Below, piece after piece: positions 1-8,613 of a DNA stretch of 64,000 bases. Position numbers and translations under genes: made by a program. The stretch is from an uncultured Planktomarina sp. (lineage in GTDB: Bacteria > Pseudomonadota > Alphaproteobacteria > Rhodobacterales > Rhodobacteraceae). The stretch is taken from the NCBI GenBank assembly GCA_905182535.1, contig CAJJBZ010000016.1, forward strand, positions 62,001 to 126,000, written 5' to 3'. Each line of letters begins with the position of its first letter. Position 1 is the first letter of the stretch. The notes under the pieces are model-generated. The model ran no database searches. It saw only the letters and a program-made list of their open reading frames with translations, and was not told where the DNA came from.

Positions 1-779
1 TTAACGATGCCTTCCAGAGTATTATTCTCGCCAATAAATTGAGCAACAAAGCTATTTTTTGGCGACTCATACAACTCGTCAGGTGGCGCTAATTGCTGAA
101 TCCGACCATCATCAAACACAGCCACACGATCTGACATAGTCAGCGCCTCAGTCTGGTCGTGCGTTACGTAGACTACGGTAATCCCCAAATTATTAGCAAT
201 GCGCTTTATCTCAAACTGCATGTGTTCGCGCAGCTGTTTATCGAGTGCTCCTAGCGGCTCATCCATTAAAACTAACTTTGGATTTGTAAGCAGGGCCCGC
301 GCCAGCGCTACACGCTGTTGTTGGCCACCTGACAATTGGGCAGGCCGACGTCCGCCAAACTGCCCCATTTGCACCATTTCAAGCGCTCGCTTCACTTTAG
401 TATCACGTTCCGATTTGGAAAATTTTCGAACCTCAAGAGGAAATGCTAAATTTTCGGCAACAGTCATGTGGGGAAACAACGCATAGTTTTGGAAAACCAT
501 TCCAATCCCACGCTTGTGGGGAGCAATATTATTGATTGAAACACCATCCAAAATTATATCACCATGGGTAGCAGTTTCAAATCCAGCCAGCATCATTAAA
601 CAAGTGGTCTTGCCGGATCCAGATGGCCCCAAAAGAGTTAAAAACTCACCACGAGGGATGGCCAAACTTAGATCTTTTACGACTAAGACCTCACCGTCGT
701 AACTTTTTTGCACGCGCTGAAATTCAACAAATGCTTTAGCTTGTGCCTCAGCCAAATCATATTCTCCGTATTTTACCAT
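1..779 (-). CDS. Polyamine-type ABC transporter ATP-binding protein, 3' end cut by the window
   Basis: Cytoplasmic ATPase of a PotA-like importer (spermidine/putrescine class). The 259 visible residues carry Walker A GPSGSGKT at about residues 51-58, a Q-loop in [10 protein letters not shown], the signature LSGGQQQR, Walker B LVLMDEP and the switch histidine in VTHD. The order and the phrase [12 protein letters not shown] are typical of the PotA/FbpC branch. The gene runs off the left edge just after the ATPase domain, so the regulatory TOBE domain and any permease or binding-protein genes lie outside. The start ATG at 779 has no strong ribosome binding site; a start a few codons downstream is possible. 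It is divergent from the flavin reductase at 1283, with about 500 bases of AT-rich spacer. The substrate cannot be read from the ATPase alone. Confidence 0.88.
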   Translation of the reverse strand, partial: MVKYGEYDLAEAQAKAFVEFQRVQKSYDGEVLVVKDLSLAIPRGEFLTLLGPSGSGKTTCLMMLAGFETATHGDIILDGVSINNIAPHKRGIGMVFQNYALFPHMTVAENLAFPLEVRKFSKSERDTKVKRALEMVQMGQFGGRRPAQLSGGQQQRVALARALLTNPKLVLMDEPLGALDKQLREHMQFEIKRIANNLGITVVYVTHDQTEALTMSDRVAVFDDGRIQQLAPPDELYESPKNSFVAQFIGENNTLEGIV

Positions 780-789
780 TCCAAGCGAA

Positions 790-1117
790 AGGTATTATTT
801 TGGAGATCATTAACGAGCAAATCAGTCTTTGGTGCAACCGTAAATCTAATAATACCTTAGGTAAATGAACAAAATAATACCTGTTGACTTGGCTAAACGC
901 ACCATGGAAGGGCTAATTAACAAACATGTAGACTAAATAAACAAAATATTAGTAATCCGTTAAACCTATTATTTGTAAGAACAACGCATTTTTTGCTGAT
1001 CAGAAAGAATCAGTCAGTTTTTATCTAATGCTCATTCTCCTTTTCTGGGAGCTATTCACTACAAATTTTTGTTATCTAGCAATATATCCATTCATTATTT
1101 TTTACCAAATAGGTAAA
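790..1117. promoter_or_regulatory. AT-rich divergent control region with palindromic operator-like sites
   Basis: The roughly 500-base spacer between the ABC ATPase and the flavin reductase holds no gene that I can support. It contains two palindromes sharing the 9-mer TAGGTAAAT: TTTACC-N5-GGTAAA at 1101-1117 and TACCT-N-AGGTA at 853-863. A 12-base inverted repeat, aggtattatttt at 790-801 and aaaataatacct at 871-882, brackets the second one, and aataatacct occurs again at 848-857. These look like binding sites of one dimeric regulator acting on one or both divergent genes. The repeats are seen directly; the regulator and its role are inference. Confidence 0.45.
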
Positions 1118-1282
1118 TTTTCATCCTACGTACCCGCAACATAAGACGGAAGACTTGGCCATTGACCATTGCCACCACAATGTAAAAACTACACTCATCC
1201 AAAAAACGCATGTACCATTGAATTGTCTGTCAAAGAATATATGCGTCTTTTTAGAAATTGGGCCTAAATAGGACACAAAATA

Positions 1283-1777
1283 ATGGTTGATCGCAAGTTA
1301 TTCATTGAAGCTATGCGCAATGTTGCACAATCGGTCACAGTTGTGACTACTAGGGGCAAAAGTGGGGCAACCGGTGCAACTGTTAGTGCATTTTCGTCAT
1401 TATCTGCCGACCCACCCTCGGTTTTGGTCTGCTTGCGATCCGACAGTCGGATTGGCTTGGCCGTGGCACTCAATCAGGTATTTTGCGTAAATGTCCTGCC
1501 CGAGGGTGCCCGATCATTGGCAGACCGGTTTTCAGGCCTTTATGACACCGAACAACCAGACCGTTTTGGTGCAGTCAATTTTATAGAAGGGCCCACAGGC
1601 CCAGTTTTAGAAGGTGCGACAGCCTTTGAGTGCATATTAGACAACATCATCACTCATGGCAGTCATGATATTTGCATTGGCAATGTAAGGTCTGTTACCA
1701 AGTGCGATAGGCTACCCTTAACATATATGGACGGCGGCTTTCACATTGTACGGCCTGAGGCGAAGAACCAAGATTAA
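1283..1777 (+). CDS. Flavin reductase family protein (FMN-binding split barrel)
   Basis: A 164-residue protein of the HpaC/RutF-type flavin reductase family, which uses NAD(P)H to reduce free flavin, usually for a partner monooxygenase. Family features are the N-terminal VDRKLFIEAMRN, the TVVTT strand, GATVSAFSSLSADPPSVLVCL in which the flavin phosphate is normally bound, and the C-terminal GNVRSV strand. The length is usual for the family. AGGA at 1270-1273 lies about nine bases before the ATG. No partner oxygenase lies beside it; the neighbours are the divergent ABC ATPase and, downstream, a stretch without an intact gene. The true electron acceptor is therefore unknown. Confidence 0.85.
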   Translation: MVDRKLFIEAMRNVAQSVTVVTTRGKSGATGATVSAFSSLSADPPSVLVCLRSDSRIGLAVALNQVFCVNVLPEGARSLADRFSGLYDTEQPDRFGAVNFIEGPTGPVLEGATAFECILDNIITHGSHDICIGNVRSVTKCDRLPLTYMDGGFHIVRPEAKNQD

Positions 1778-1935
1778 ATGCTTGTAAAACTTAGCAGTGG
1801 CGCAACATAGCTTGCAGAGTGCAATAACGACACGAACATAGTGCTCAGAATCAGATAATCTACAGGCCAGTTGGTGTTTCGAACCATAGGTGGGCTGCAA
1901 CCCTCTAAGCGACGCCACCACCACAGCGACTGTAG

Positions 1936-2154
1936 CCCATAGCACCATCATTTCGCGCACCAGCACCCAAAAGCGCAGTTCCAGTGGTAATCTTAGGCAA
2001 TGGTCAAACCCCTGGCCCAGCATATTATGATCAGGCCCTAGCAAATCTTACAGCGCCGTTCAGGGCTACGCCCATAATTGATCGTGTTGCAGCACCAAAA
2101 TCACTTAACGTCAGAAAAGCAAAAAGGACCACACAGGCCCTTTTATTTATTTAG
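1936..2154 (+). pseudogene. Possible gene remnant in the 1778-2171 spacer
   Basis: The 394 bases between the flavin reductase and yebC hold no intact gene. One frame stays open for 72 codons from just after a TAG at 1933 to a TAG at 2152, with no usable start codon, and reads as a Pro/Ala-rich stretch with segments such as AVPVVILGNGQTPGP and FRATPIIDRVAAPK that look like real protein. I do not recognise the family. It may be the tail of a decayed gene, or chance. The last part overlaps the yebC terminator. Confidence 0.22.
2122..2147 (-). terminator. Rho-independent terminator of yebC
   Basis: Read on the minus strand, about 30 bases past the yebC stop, AAAAGGGCC and GGTCCTTTT form a 9-pair stem with one mismatch around a short loop, followed by a T-rich tail (TTTTTGCTTTTC). 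Position and tail direction fit termination of yebC. Confidence 0.65.
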
Positions 2155-2171
2155 TAACAAAACTAGACGAG

Positions 2172-2912
2172 TTACATCGCAGCCATAACTTCATCACTCA
2201 CTTCAAAATTGGCTGTCACCCGCTGCACGTCGTCATCGTCTTCCAAAGTATCGATCAGCTTCATCAGCTTTTCCATGCCCGCAAGATCTAGTTCAGTAGT
2301 GGTTTGCGGCTGCCAAATCAGCTTAGCACTATCAGGTTCTCCCAGCTGAGCTTCAAGCGCTGACGACACCTCATTCAAATCTGTATCAGCACAGAAAATT
2401 GCATGCCCATCTTCACTTGATTCCACGTCTTCGGCACCAGCTTCAAGCACCGCCATCATGACCGTATCTTCATCACCAACAGAAGCCGGGTAAGTCACCT
2501 GCCCTTTACGCTCGAACATGAAGGACACCGAGCCAGTTTCTCCCAAGTTACCACCACATTTGGTAAATGTACTGCGCACGGTTGACGCCGTGCGATTGCG
2601 GTTATCAGTCATCGCTTCCACGATCACAGCCACGCCGCCTGGCCCATAGCCCTCATAGCGAATTTCGTCATAGGTTTCAGCATCGCCGCCTTGGGATTTC
2701 TTAATCGCACGGTCAATAACCTCTTTAGAAACAGACAGTGACTTTGCTTCCTTTACAGCCATTCGTAGCCGTGGATTCTTCTCTGGATCAGGATCGCCCA
2801 TTTTGGCTGCAACTGTTATCTCTTTAGCAAGTTTCGAAAAAAGTTTCGACCGCGCTGCATCCTGTCGCCCTTTACGGTGCTGGATATTTGCCCATTTTGA
2901 ATGGCCTGCCAT
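2172..2912 (-). CDS. yebC: YebC/PmpR family DNA-binding regulator (TACO1 family)
   Basis: A 246-residue protein with the family hallmark start [18 protein letters not shown], followed by [15 protein letters not shown] and [12 protein letters not shown]. The central [21 protein letters not shown] and [18 protein letters not shown] segments are diagnostic. YebC proteins are cytoplasmic; members have been described as transcriptional regulators and more recently as factors relieving ribosome stalling on proline-rich stretches. Length is normal. In many Proteobacteria yebC sits beside ruvC; here ruvC is absent and the upstream genes are EamA and ymdB. The 294-base spacer upstream (2913-3206) shows no gene or RNA that I can name. 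Confidence 0.96.
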   Translation of the reverse strand: MAGHSKWANIQHRKGRQDAARSKLFSKLAKEITVAAKMGDPDPEKNPRLRMAVKEAKSLSVSKEVIDRAIKKSQGGDAETYDEIRYEGYGPGGVAVIVEAMTDNRNRTASTVRSTFTKCGGNLGETGSVSFMFERKGQVTYPASVGDEDTVMMAVLEAGAEDVESSEDGHAIFCADTDLNEVSSALEAQLGEPDSAKLIWQPQTTTELDLAGMEKLMKLIDTLEDDDDVQRVTANFEVSDEVMAAM

Positions 2913-3206
2913 AAAAGCCCCCTAATCTAATGTATGTCTAGGGGTTTTAGGCGGGGCCGCGAGGCAATTCAACCCATGTTAGAGCGCATTCAGCAGCTAA
3001 ACTGAGTTTAAAGTTTTCATTTATTTATCTTACAACGGCATTTAGAATACTGCGGAAGCCACGATGAGTTAAAAGGAAAGCCTTGACCTAAAACAAACTA
3101 TTTAATTCCATTTTCAAGCTGATGATCTCTATTTGGTTAGTATTTGACCTACCACAGTGAGATTTTTAAGTACCAGTTATCCTGCCTCATTAATGGTGCA
3201 CTGGGG

Positions 3207-4115
3207 TTAGCTCAACTCAGATGCTCCATTATTTTTGCTCTTCATATTGGGACTTACCAAATAAATTCCAACAAACATTATTCCCAAGGCCAACCAAATT
3301 GGTCCAGAATAACGCTCGCCCAAAATGAGCATGGCCCAACCCAAGCCTGCTGCTGTCACAATATAGCTGACTTGTACCGAAAATATAGGCCCATAGCTAC
3401 GCACGATCATGACATACAGCGTATAAACAAGAGTATGTATCAAGGCTGAGGCGATCAACGCCAAATCTGCCATATTCCAAACATGGATTGGATTGATCCA
3501 CTGCCCAGTGCCCCAAGCAATAGGCCCGGTGATAGCGACCCCAGCAATGGAAGCCCCTAGCAAAAGCTGCAAAGGTCCAGCACCACCAGTGCCAAAGCGG
3601 GCAACAAAATTCCCTTCAAATGCATACATCAAACTGGCAAGGAGTCCCAAAGGGATAAAGGCTAGCATAGCACTATTGGGCAAAGCATCAGGCACGCCAA
3701 TAATAAGAAGGATAGCTAGGAGTCCGAGTGACAGCCCTGCCGTCCGTTTAACACTGAACCTATCTAGTCCCAAGACGAGTGCTATAGGAAACGCCATCAT
3801 AGGGATCAATGACAGCAGCAACGACATAATCCCAGAGGGCAGAACCGTATAGGCTTTATAGGAGGCTGCATTTGGGATAACAGTGCCCATCAATGCAAAT
3901 GCAATATAAAAACCGATTACCCGCCGGTCAAATGGCAAGGGCCGCCGCCGCATCATGTTGATCACGCCTAAGACAGCTACGCTAATCAGCATTTGCCAAA
4001 AAATCATACCTAAAGGTTTATATCCACCGGTTACTGCTATCTTAATTAGCGGCTGTGTGAGGCCCCAGCTGATACCAATAAAAAGCAGCCAAGCAAATGG
4101 AATAAGCCTACTCAC
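3207..4115 (-). CDS. EamA/DMT family permease
   Basis: A 302-residue inner-membrane protein with about ten hydrophobic segments and the internal duplication of the drug/metabolite transporter superfamily. Seen directly: an N-terminal helix WLLFIGISWGLTQPLIKIAV, a repeated Gly/Ala/Leu-rich helix pattern, and the second-half motif IVTAAGLGWAMLILGERYSGP, which is the usual EamA element with a conserved glutamate in GE. The first codon overlaps the ymdB stop by four bases (ATGA), so the two genes are probably translationally coupled. Family members export amino acids or metabolites, but the sequence does not identify the substrate. Confidence 0.85.
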   Translation of the reverse strand: MSRLIPFAWLLFIGISWGLTQPLIKIAVTGGYKPLGMIFWQMLISVAVLGVINMMRRRPLPFDRRVIGFYIAFALMGTVIPNAASYKAYTVLPSGIMSLLLSLIPMMAFPIALVLGLDRFSVKRTAGLSLGLLAILLIIGVPDALPNSAMLAFIPLGLLASLMYAFEGNFVARFGTGGAGPLQLLLGASIAGVAITGPIAWGTGQWINPIHVWNMADLALIASALIHTLVYTLYVMIVRSYGPIFSVQVSYIVTAAGLGWAMLILGERYSGPIWLALGIMFVGIYLVSPNMKSKNNGASELS

Positions 4116-4936
4116 TCCAGATCAATCTCCGGGCTTTGACTCAGCAACCCTCCATGACGGATCATCTGGATAGATTTGGCCCGCCCTGAGGCATCGTCAG
4201 TTTCCACCATCAAGCCACAAAGCGTCGCAGGGCCCAGCGCCGGCTCAAAGCGGGCCTTCGGCATGCCAGTGATGAAGCGCCGCAAAGGCTCAGCCTTTTG
4301 CATTCCTATCACAGAGTTGTAATCGCCACACATGCCCGCATCACTTTGAAAGCCGGTACCACGTTCTAAAATCTGTGCATCCGCTGTGGGCACGTGGGTA
4401 TGGCTGCCCGCGACCATGCTAGCCTTACCGTCACAGTAATGGCCCATAGCCATTTTCTCTGAGGTCGCTTCGCAATGAAAATCCACTACGATAGCCGCCA
4501 CCTGCCCACCCAAGGGATGGCGCGACAAGATACTATCAATAGCCGAGAACGGATCATCAAAAGGCCTCTTCATGAAGACCTGCCCCAGAACCTGCGCAAC
4601 CAAAACCTTGCGGCCGCGGGTTGCAGTAAATATGGCGGCGCCACGGCCAGGAGCAGACTTAGAGAAGTTCAAAGGCCGGATAATGCGGGGCTCTTTCTCA
4701 ATGAATTGCAACATATCTTTTTGATCAAAGGCATGATCACCAAGAGTTATACAATCCGCACCTGCCTCTAAAAGAGCTTGCGCATGTTTGCCAGAAAGCC
4801 CCATACCACTGGTCGCATTTTCGCCATTTACGACTACAAAATCTGCCTTTAGCCGTACCCGCAGAGATGGTAACTCCTCTGAGATTGCATGCCGCCCGGA
4901 GCGGCCCATCACATCACCAAGATAAAGAATTTTCAT
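4112..4936 (-). CDS. YmdB family metallophosphoesterase (TIGR00282)
   Basis: A 274-residue cytoplasmic calcineurin-like phosphoesterase. The N-terminus MKILYLGDVMGRSGR supplies the first metal-binding aspartate, NGENATSGMGLS the asparagine/glutamate site, ITLGDHAFDQKD the next metal ligand, DFHCEATSEKMAMGHYCDG the family signature, and VAGSHTHVPTAD the C-terminal metal histidines. Members such as Bacillus YmdB hydrolyse 2',3'-cyclic nucleotides. In alphaproteobacteria this gene commonly follows fau (5-FCL), as it does here with a 290-base gap. Its stop overlaps the EamA start. The role in this organism is unknown beyond family chemistry. Confidence 0.92.
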   Translation of the reverse strand: MKILYLGDVMGRSGRHAISEELPSLRVRLKADFVVVNGENATSGMGLSGKHAQALLEAGADCITLGDHAFDQKDMLQFIEKEPRIIRPLNFSKSAPGRGAAIFTATRGRKVLVAQVLGQVFMKRPFDDPFSAIDSILSRHPLGGQVAAIVVDFHCEATSEKMAMGHYCDGKASMVAGSHTHVPTADAQILERGTGFQSDAGMCGDYNSVIGMQKAEPLRRFITGMPKARFEPALGPATLCGLMVETDDASGRAKSIQMIRHGGLLSQSPEIDLE

Positions 4937-4988
4937 CCAATGGCCTTAGAACGACACGGCCCATAGTGCAAGATGCAGCAGTTAGTAA

Positions 4989-5141
4989 CTAGCCAAGCCC
5001 ATACTGCGCGTTACAGGCCATAGGAAAATTCATTGATGTCACAATCAAATGTACATCATGAACCTTCATATGCACAGCATTAGCCACCAGTGCATTTGTA
5101 TTAACAGCCAACATCATCGCAGGCCTAAGGGTTGCTCCCAT
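4989..5141 (-). CDS. Possible 50-residue ORF between fau and ymdB
   Basis: In the 290-base gap between fau and ymdB an ATG at 5141 opens a 50-codon frame (MGATLRPAMMLAVN...) ending at TAG 4989-4991. A second frame just downstream of the fau stop encodes a start-less hydrophobic segment (about 5114-5230) with a clear membrane-helix look: ISILVLAGLVTFMFSTVLIG. The two frames are adjacent and offset, which could mean one small membrane-protein gene with a frame break, or chance. I recognise no family. I also looked here for 6S RNA, which often neighbours fau, and saw no convincing long closing stem. Confidence 0.2.
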   Translation of the reverse strand: MGATLRPAMMLAVNTNALVANAVHMKVHDVHLIVTSMNFPMACNAQYGLG

Positions 5142-5226
5142 AAATCAACGCCTATCAAGACAGTCGAAAACATAAAGGTTACCAGCCCAGCTAATACAAG
5201 AATTGAAATTATAGACTTTGGTCGTC

Positions 5227-5787
5227 TTAACCCCTGATGGTCAGCACCCTGTCTTCTGTCACTATCATATCGAGCAATTGATCGGATGGCTCAAGCGGTA
5301 GATCATCTGCCTGCTGCGCATTGAATGCAAAACCGATAGCCAAGACAGGGCCACGGTTCCGCAACCCCTCAAGAGTACGATCATAAAAACCACCCCCATA
5401 GCCAAGGCGCCCACCTCTCACATCCCACGCCACCAAGGGTACAATGATGATTTCAGGTATCATCCATTCAATCTCAGCCGGAATTGGCGCTTGAAACTCG
5501 CCTGCAACCATCGCAATCTCCGGTGACCATTGGGCAAATCCCAAAGGTTTGGCCAAAGCCTTGATTACCGGCACTCCTACCACCCCGTGGGCAGCAGCCT
5601 CAGCCATTGCGGGACACGGGTCAATTTCAGTATTTATAGGCATGAAACCTGCTAAAGGCGTGCCACGAAAACCCGCCAATATTTCAGATAGCAAACCTGA
5701 CGCCGAACGCGTTTGAGCCTCAAAGGCCAGCTTGCGCCGTCCGAAGGCAACGGATCGGGCAGCGTGTTTTTGCGCGTCTAGCGTCAC
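5227..5787 (-). CDS. fau: 5-formyltetrahydrofolate cyclo-ligase
   Basis: Cytoplasmic enzyme converting 5-formyl-THF and ATP to 5,10-methenyl-THF. The approximately 186 residues show the family elements: a basic N-terminal segment, the substrate loop FMPINTEIDP, and the C-terminal signature DVRGGRLGYGGGFYDRTL, which binds phosphate/ATP. I chose the GTG at 5787 because it overlaps the mgtE stop as GTGA; a TTG four codons upstream is the alternative. Order mgtE-fau-ymdB on one strand suggests one transcript. It may serve folate-linked one-carbon flow, relevant to the sarcosine pathway at the other end of the window. Confidence 0.92.
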   Translation of the reverse strand: MTLDAQKHAARSVAFGRRKLAFEAQTRSASGLLSEILAGFRGTPLAGFMPINTEIDPCPAMAEAAAHGVVGVPVIKALAKPLGFAQWSPEIAMVAGEFQAPIPAEIEWMIPEIIIVPLVAWDVRGGRLGYGGGFYDRTLEGLRNRGPVLAIGFAFNAQQADDLPLEPSDQLLDMIVTEDRVLTIRG

Positions 5788-7157
5788 AACAACATCCAAG
5801 CCGCCAAACCCAGAAAGGCGAAAAAACCAACAACATCTGTAACCGTGGTTACAAAGGCTCCTGATGCCAAAGCTGGATCAACACCAATTTTTGCAAGACA
5901 AACAGGTACAATAGTGCCCGCCAGACCCGCAACAACCATGTTCAAAACCATTGCCAAAGCCAAAACCCAACCGATGGTCAACGACCCAAACCAGAAATAT
6001 CCAACCATTCCCAAGACTACAGCAAAAATTATCCCGTTTAACAGTCCAACCAAAACTTCACGCCTGATCACCCGCCATACGTTTGATGTGGTTAAGTCTT
6101 TTGTAGCAATCGCCCGCACCGCCACAGTCAGTGACTGCGTTCCCGCATTACCCCCCATGGAAGCAACAATCGGCATCAATACTGCCAAGGCCACAAATTG
6201 CGCAATTGTCGCCTCAAACATAGATATCACAATTGAGGCGACAATTGCTGTACATAGGTTCACTGCCAACCAAGGAAACCGACCACGCATGGTTTCAATA
6301 ACTCGGTCTGAGAGCGAGCCTTCACCAACCCCAGCCAAGCGCATCATGTCTTCTTCATATTCTTCATCCAGAACAATCATAGCATCATCGATGGTAATCA
6401 CCCCCACCAGACGGTCATCAGCATCTACAACTGGGGCCGAGATTAGGTGATATTGATTGAAGGCATAGGCCACATCTTTTTCTGGCTGATCAACCGGAAT
6501 AGTGCGGAAACTGTCCTCAACTATTTCCAGCAAGGGTGCAGTGCGGTTGGCACTTAGCAGCTTGCCTAAAGTTACATGTCCAGTTGGGCGCATGCGTGGA
6601 TTAATAAGGATCACATGGTAAAATTGTTCTGGCAAATCCTGATGCCGGCGCAAATAATCGATCGCCTGGCCAACACTCCAATGCACAGGTGCCATAACAA
6701 CCTCACGCTGCATCAAGCGGCCAGCAGAGTTTTCTGGGAACGACAGCGATTGCTCAACGACTATCCGTTCAGCGTCATCAAGCGCGCCAAGAATGGCCTC
6801 TTGCTGAGGTGTATTTAAATCCTCAAGCAGATCTACAACATCATCTGAATCAAGGTCACGTACCGCATCCGCCAGCTCAGTTGCGTTGAGCCCGTCAATA
6901 ATACCTTCACGTATACTCTCGTCCAGCTCTGACAGAACATCCCCGACTATCCCGCCCTTCCACATATGCAAAAGGCGGCTTCGCAAACCGTCACTAACCT
7001 GCTCTAAAAGATCGGCAATATCTGCAGGGTGTAGCGGGTCCAGCAGCATATGCAGTCGACCAACATCTTCATGTTCGACAGCCATACGCACATCCCACAC
7101 GCGTTGGTTATCCAAAATATCACTTAACTCGGTTGGATTATCATAAAGTTTCGTCAT
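5784..7157 (-). CDS. mgtE: MgtE family magnesium transporter
   Basis: A 457-residue Mg2+ channel/transporter of the inner membrane. In order it has the helical MgtE N domain (repeats such as HPADIADLLEQ and DSDDVVDLLEDL), two CBS domains (the second with VVDADDRLVGVITIDDAM), the plug helix, and five C-terminal membrane helices with the conserved MGGNAGTQSLT segment lining the pore. An in-frame ORF extends to 7211, but the ATG at 7157 has an AGG-containing leader and gives the usual family length. The spacer to divergent guaD is only about 70 bases, too short for an M-box riboswitch. Confidence 0.95.
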   Translation of the reverse strand: MTKLYDNPTELSDILDNQRVWDVRMAVEHEDVGRLHMLLDPLHPADIADLLEQVSDGLRSRLLHMWKGGIVGDVLSELDESIREGIIDGLNATELADAVRDLDSDDVVDLLEDLNTPQQEAILGALDDAERIVVEQSLSFPENSAGRLMQREVVMAPVHWSVGQAIDYLRRHQDLPEQFYHVILINPRMRPTGHVTLGKLLSANRTAPLLEIVEDSFRTIPVDQPEKDVAYAFNQYHLISAPVVDADDRLVGVITIDDAMIVLDEEYEEDMMRLAGVGEGSLSDRVIETMRGRFPWLAVNLCTAIVASIVISMFEATIAQFVALAVLMPIVASMGGNAGTQSLTVAVRAIATKDLTTSNVWRVIRREVLVGLLNGIIFAVVLGMVGYFWFGSLTIGWVLALAMVLNMVVAGLAGTIVPVCLAKIGVDPALASGAFVTTVTDVVGFFAFLGLAAWMLL

Positions 7158-7229
7158 ACCTGCCTTTACGAAGTTGCCACTCCTATGACAAGGTAAGCAC
7201 CTTAGTTTCAATCTTTGAAAGATATAATG

Positions 7230-8516
7230 ATGAATCAGAACTTACTTCTTGGTCAAACATTACGTTTTGATGGAGACCCCTTTCAAAGTCCTTGGCAGGA
7301 AGTAACCAATCACCGCCACGACGGAGCAGTCTTGATTGATGCTGGCCACATCCTGGCAGTTGGATCACGGGAAAAACTTTTGACAGAATTTCCTGAGGCA
7401 AATGTCACCGATTATGGCAATGATTTAATTGTTCCAGGTTTTGTGGATGCCCATGTACATTATCCGCAAACGGCCATCATAGCCAGTTGGGGCAAAAGGC
7501 TGATTGATTGGCTAAACACATATACATTCCCCGAGGAGATGCGCCTAGCAAATCCAGTATATGCAGCCGAGATTGCAGGTAGATATCTGGACATTGCGCT
7601 GAGCCATGGCACCACCACTATGGCGAGCTATTGCACCACAGCACCCACTTCCGTAAACGCTTATTTTGAGGCAGCAGCACAGCGCGGTATGCGAGTTGTA
7701 GGTGGCAAAACTTGCATGGATCGCAATGCGCCTGAAGGTTTAATCGATAGCGCCCATAGGGCCTATGACGAAAGCAAAGAGTTAATTGATACTTGGCACG
7801 GAACAGGCCGCGCTGTTTATGCCATCACCCCAAGGTTTTCGCCCACCTCCACACCAGAACAACTGCACTCATTAGGTGCGCTCTGGGCTGAGCGGCCAAA
7901 CTGTCTAATGCAAACGCATCTGTCAGAGCAAACCGAGGAAATCACCTGGGTGCGCGAACTCTTCCCCACAGCGCGCGATTATCTCGACACTTATGCACAA
8001 CATGGGCTGTTGGGCGAGCGCGGCGTTTATGGTCACGCAATCCATTTGGAGCCCCGTGAAATAGACCAGCTGGCCGAGGTCGGTGCCTCTGTGGTCCATT
8101 GCCCTACGTCGAATATGTTCATCGGTTCGGGCTTGTTTGATTTAATGGGATTGGCAAAGGCAAAAGTTGGGCTGGGCTTGGCCTCTGATATTGGCGGTGG
8201 GTCAAACTTCTCCATGCTTCGCACTATGGCCGCAGCTTATGAGGTGGCACAGCTGCGTGGCGTGTCACCGCATCCTGCCCAATTGATGTGGTTGGCTAGT
8301 GAGGGATCAGCAAAAACACTACATCTCAAGGGTAAAGTTGGCCATCTCGGGACCGGAGCTGAGGCCGATCTTTGCATTCTCAACCTAAGCTCGACCCAAG
8401 CTATTGATCAACGAAGGCGTAATGCCAATGACTTTTGGGAGGCTATATTTCCCACCATTATGATGGGCGATGACCGCGCAGTGCGCCAAGTATGGGTGGC
8501 GGGCGAGCCCATTTAA
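7230..8516 (+). CDS. guaD: Guanine deaminase
   Basis: A 428-residue cytoplasmic amidohydrolase converting guanine to xanthine and ammonia. Seen: the N-terminal LLLGQTLRFDGDPF typical of guanine deaminases, zinc ligands in VDAHVHYPQT, THLSEQTEEITW with the next histidine, GHAIHLEPREI, and the zinc aspartate in ASDIGGGSNFSML. Two ATGs in tandem (7227, 7230) follow a GAAAGA element; I take the second. The product xanthine would feed xanthine dehydrogenase and then the urate genes at 47-51 kb, although no xanthine dehydrogenase gene is in the window. It faces the 8-oxoguanine-deaminase-like gene tail to tail. Confidence 0.94.
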   Translation: MNQNLLLGQTLRFDGDPFQSPWQEVTNHRHDGAVLIDAGHILAVGSREKLLTEFPEANVTDYGNDLIVPGFVDAHVHYPQTAIIASWGKRLIDWLNTYTFPEEMRLANPVYAAEIAGRYLDIALSHGTTTMASYCTTAPTSVNAYFEAAAQRGMRVVGGKTCMDRNAPEGLIDSAHRAYDESKELIDTWHGTGRAVYAITPRFSPTSTPEQLHSLGALWAERPNCLMQTHLSEQTEEITWVRELFPTARDYLDTYAQHGLLGERGVYGHAIHLEPREIDQLAEVGASVVHCPTSNMFIGSGLFDLMGLAKAKVGLGLASDIGGGSNFSMLRTMAAAYEVAQLRGVSPHPAQLMWLASEGSAKTLHLKGKVGHLGTGAEADLCILNLSSTQAIDQRRRNANDFWEAIFPTIMMGDDRAVRQVWVAGEPI

Positions 8517-8613
8517 ATCAACTTACCTTCATCCTCAGTCATAGAGTGTCATCAACAGCTTCTGGAAAGCCACCTCCATTCCATGGTATTGGTAATCCAA
8601 GGTAAAGACTAAG

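Noticed and set aside
4937-5799. 6S RNA near fau
   Set aside because: fau overlaps mgtE upstream, and the downstream gap shows no long closing stem with a central bubble.
5845-6450. 201-codon open frame on the plus strand opposite mgtE
   Set aside because: It is a shadow frame of mgtE, which is a complete family member; its translation is Thr/Pro/Ala-rich without motifs.
7158-7229. M-box magnesium riboswitch ahead of mgtE
   Set aside because: The spacer to divergent guaD is only about 70 bases, too short, and has no matching conserved core.
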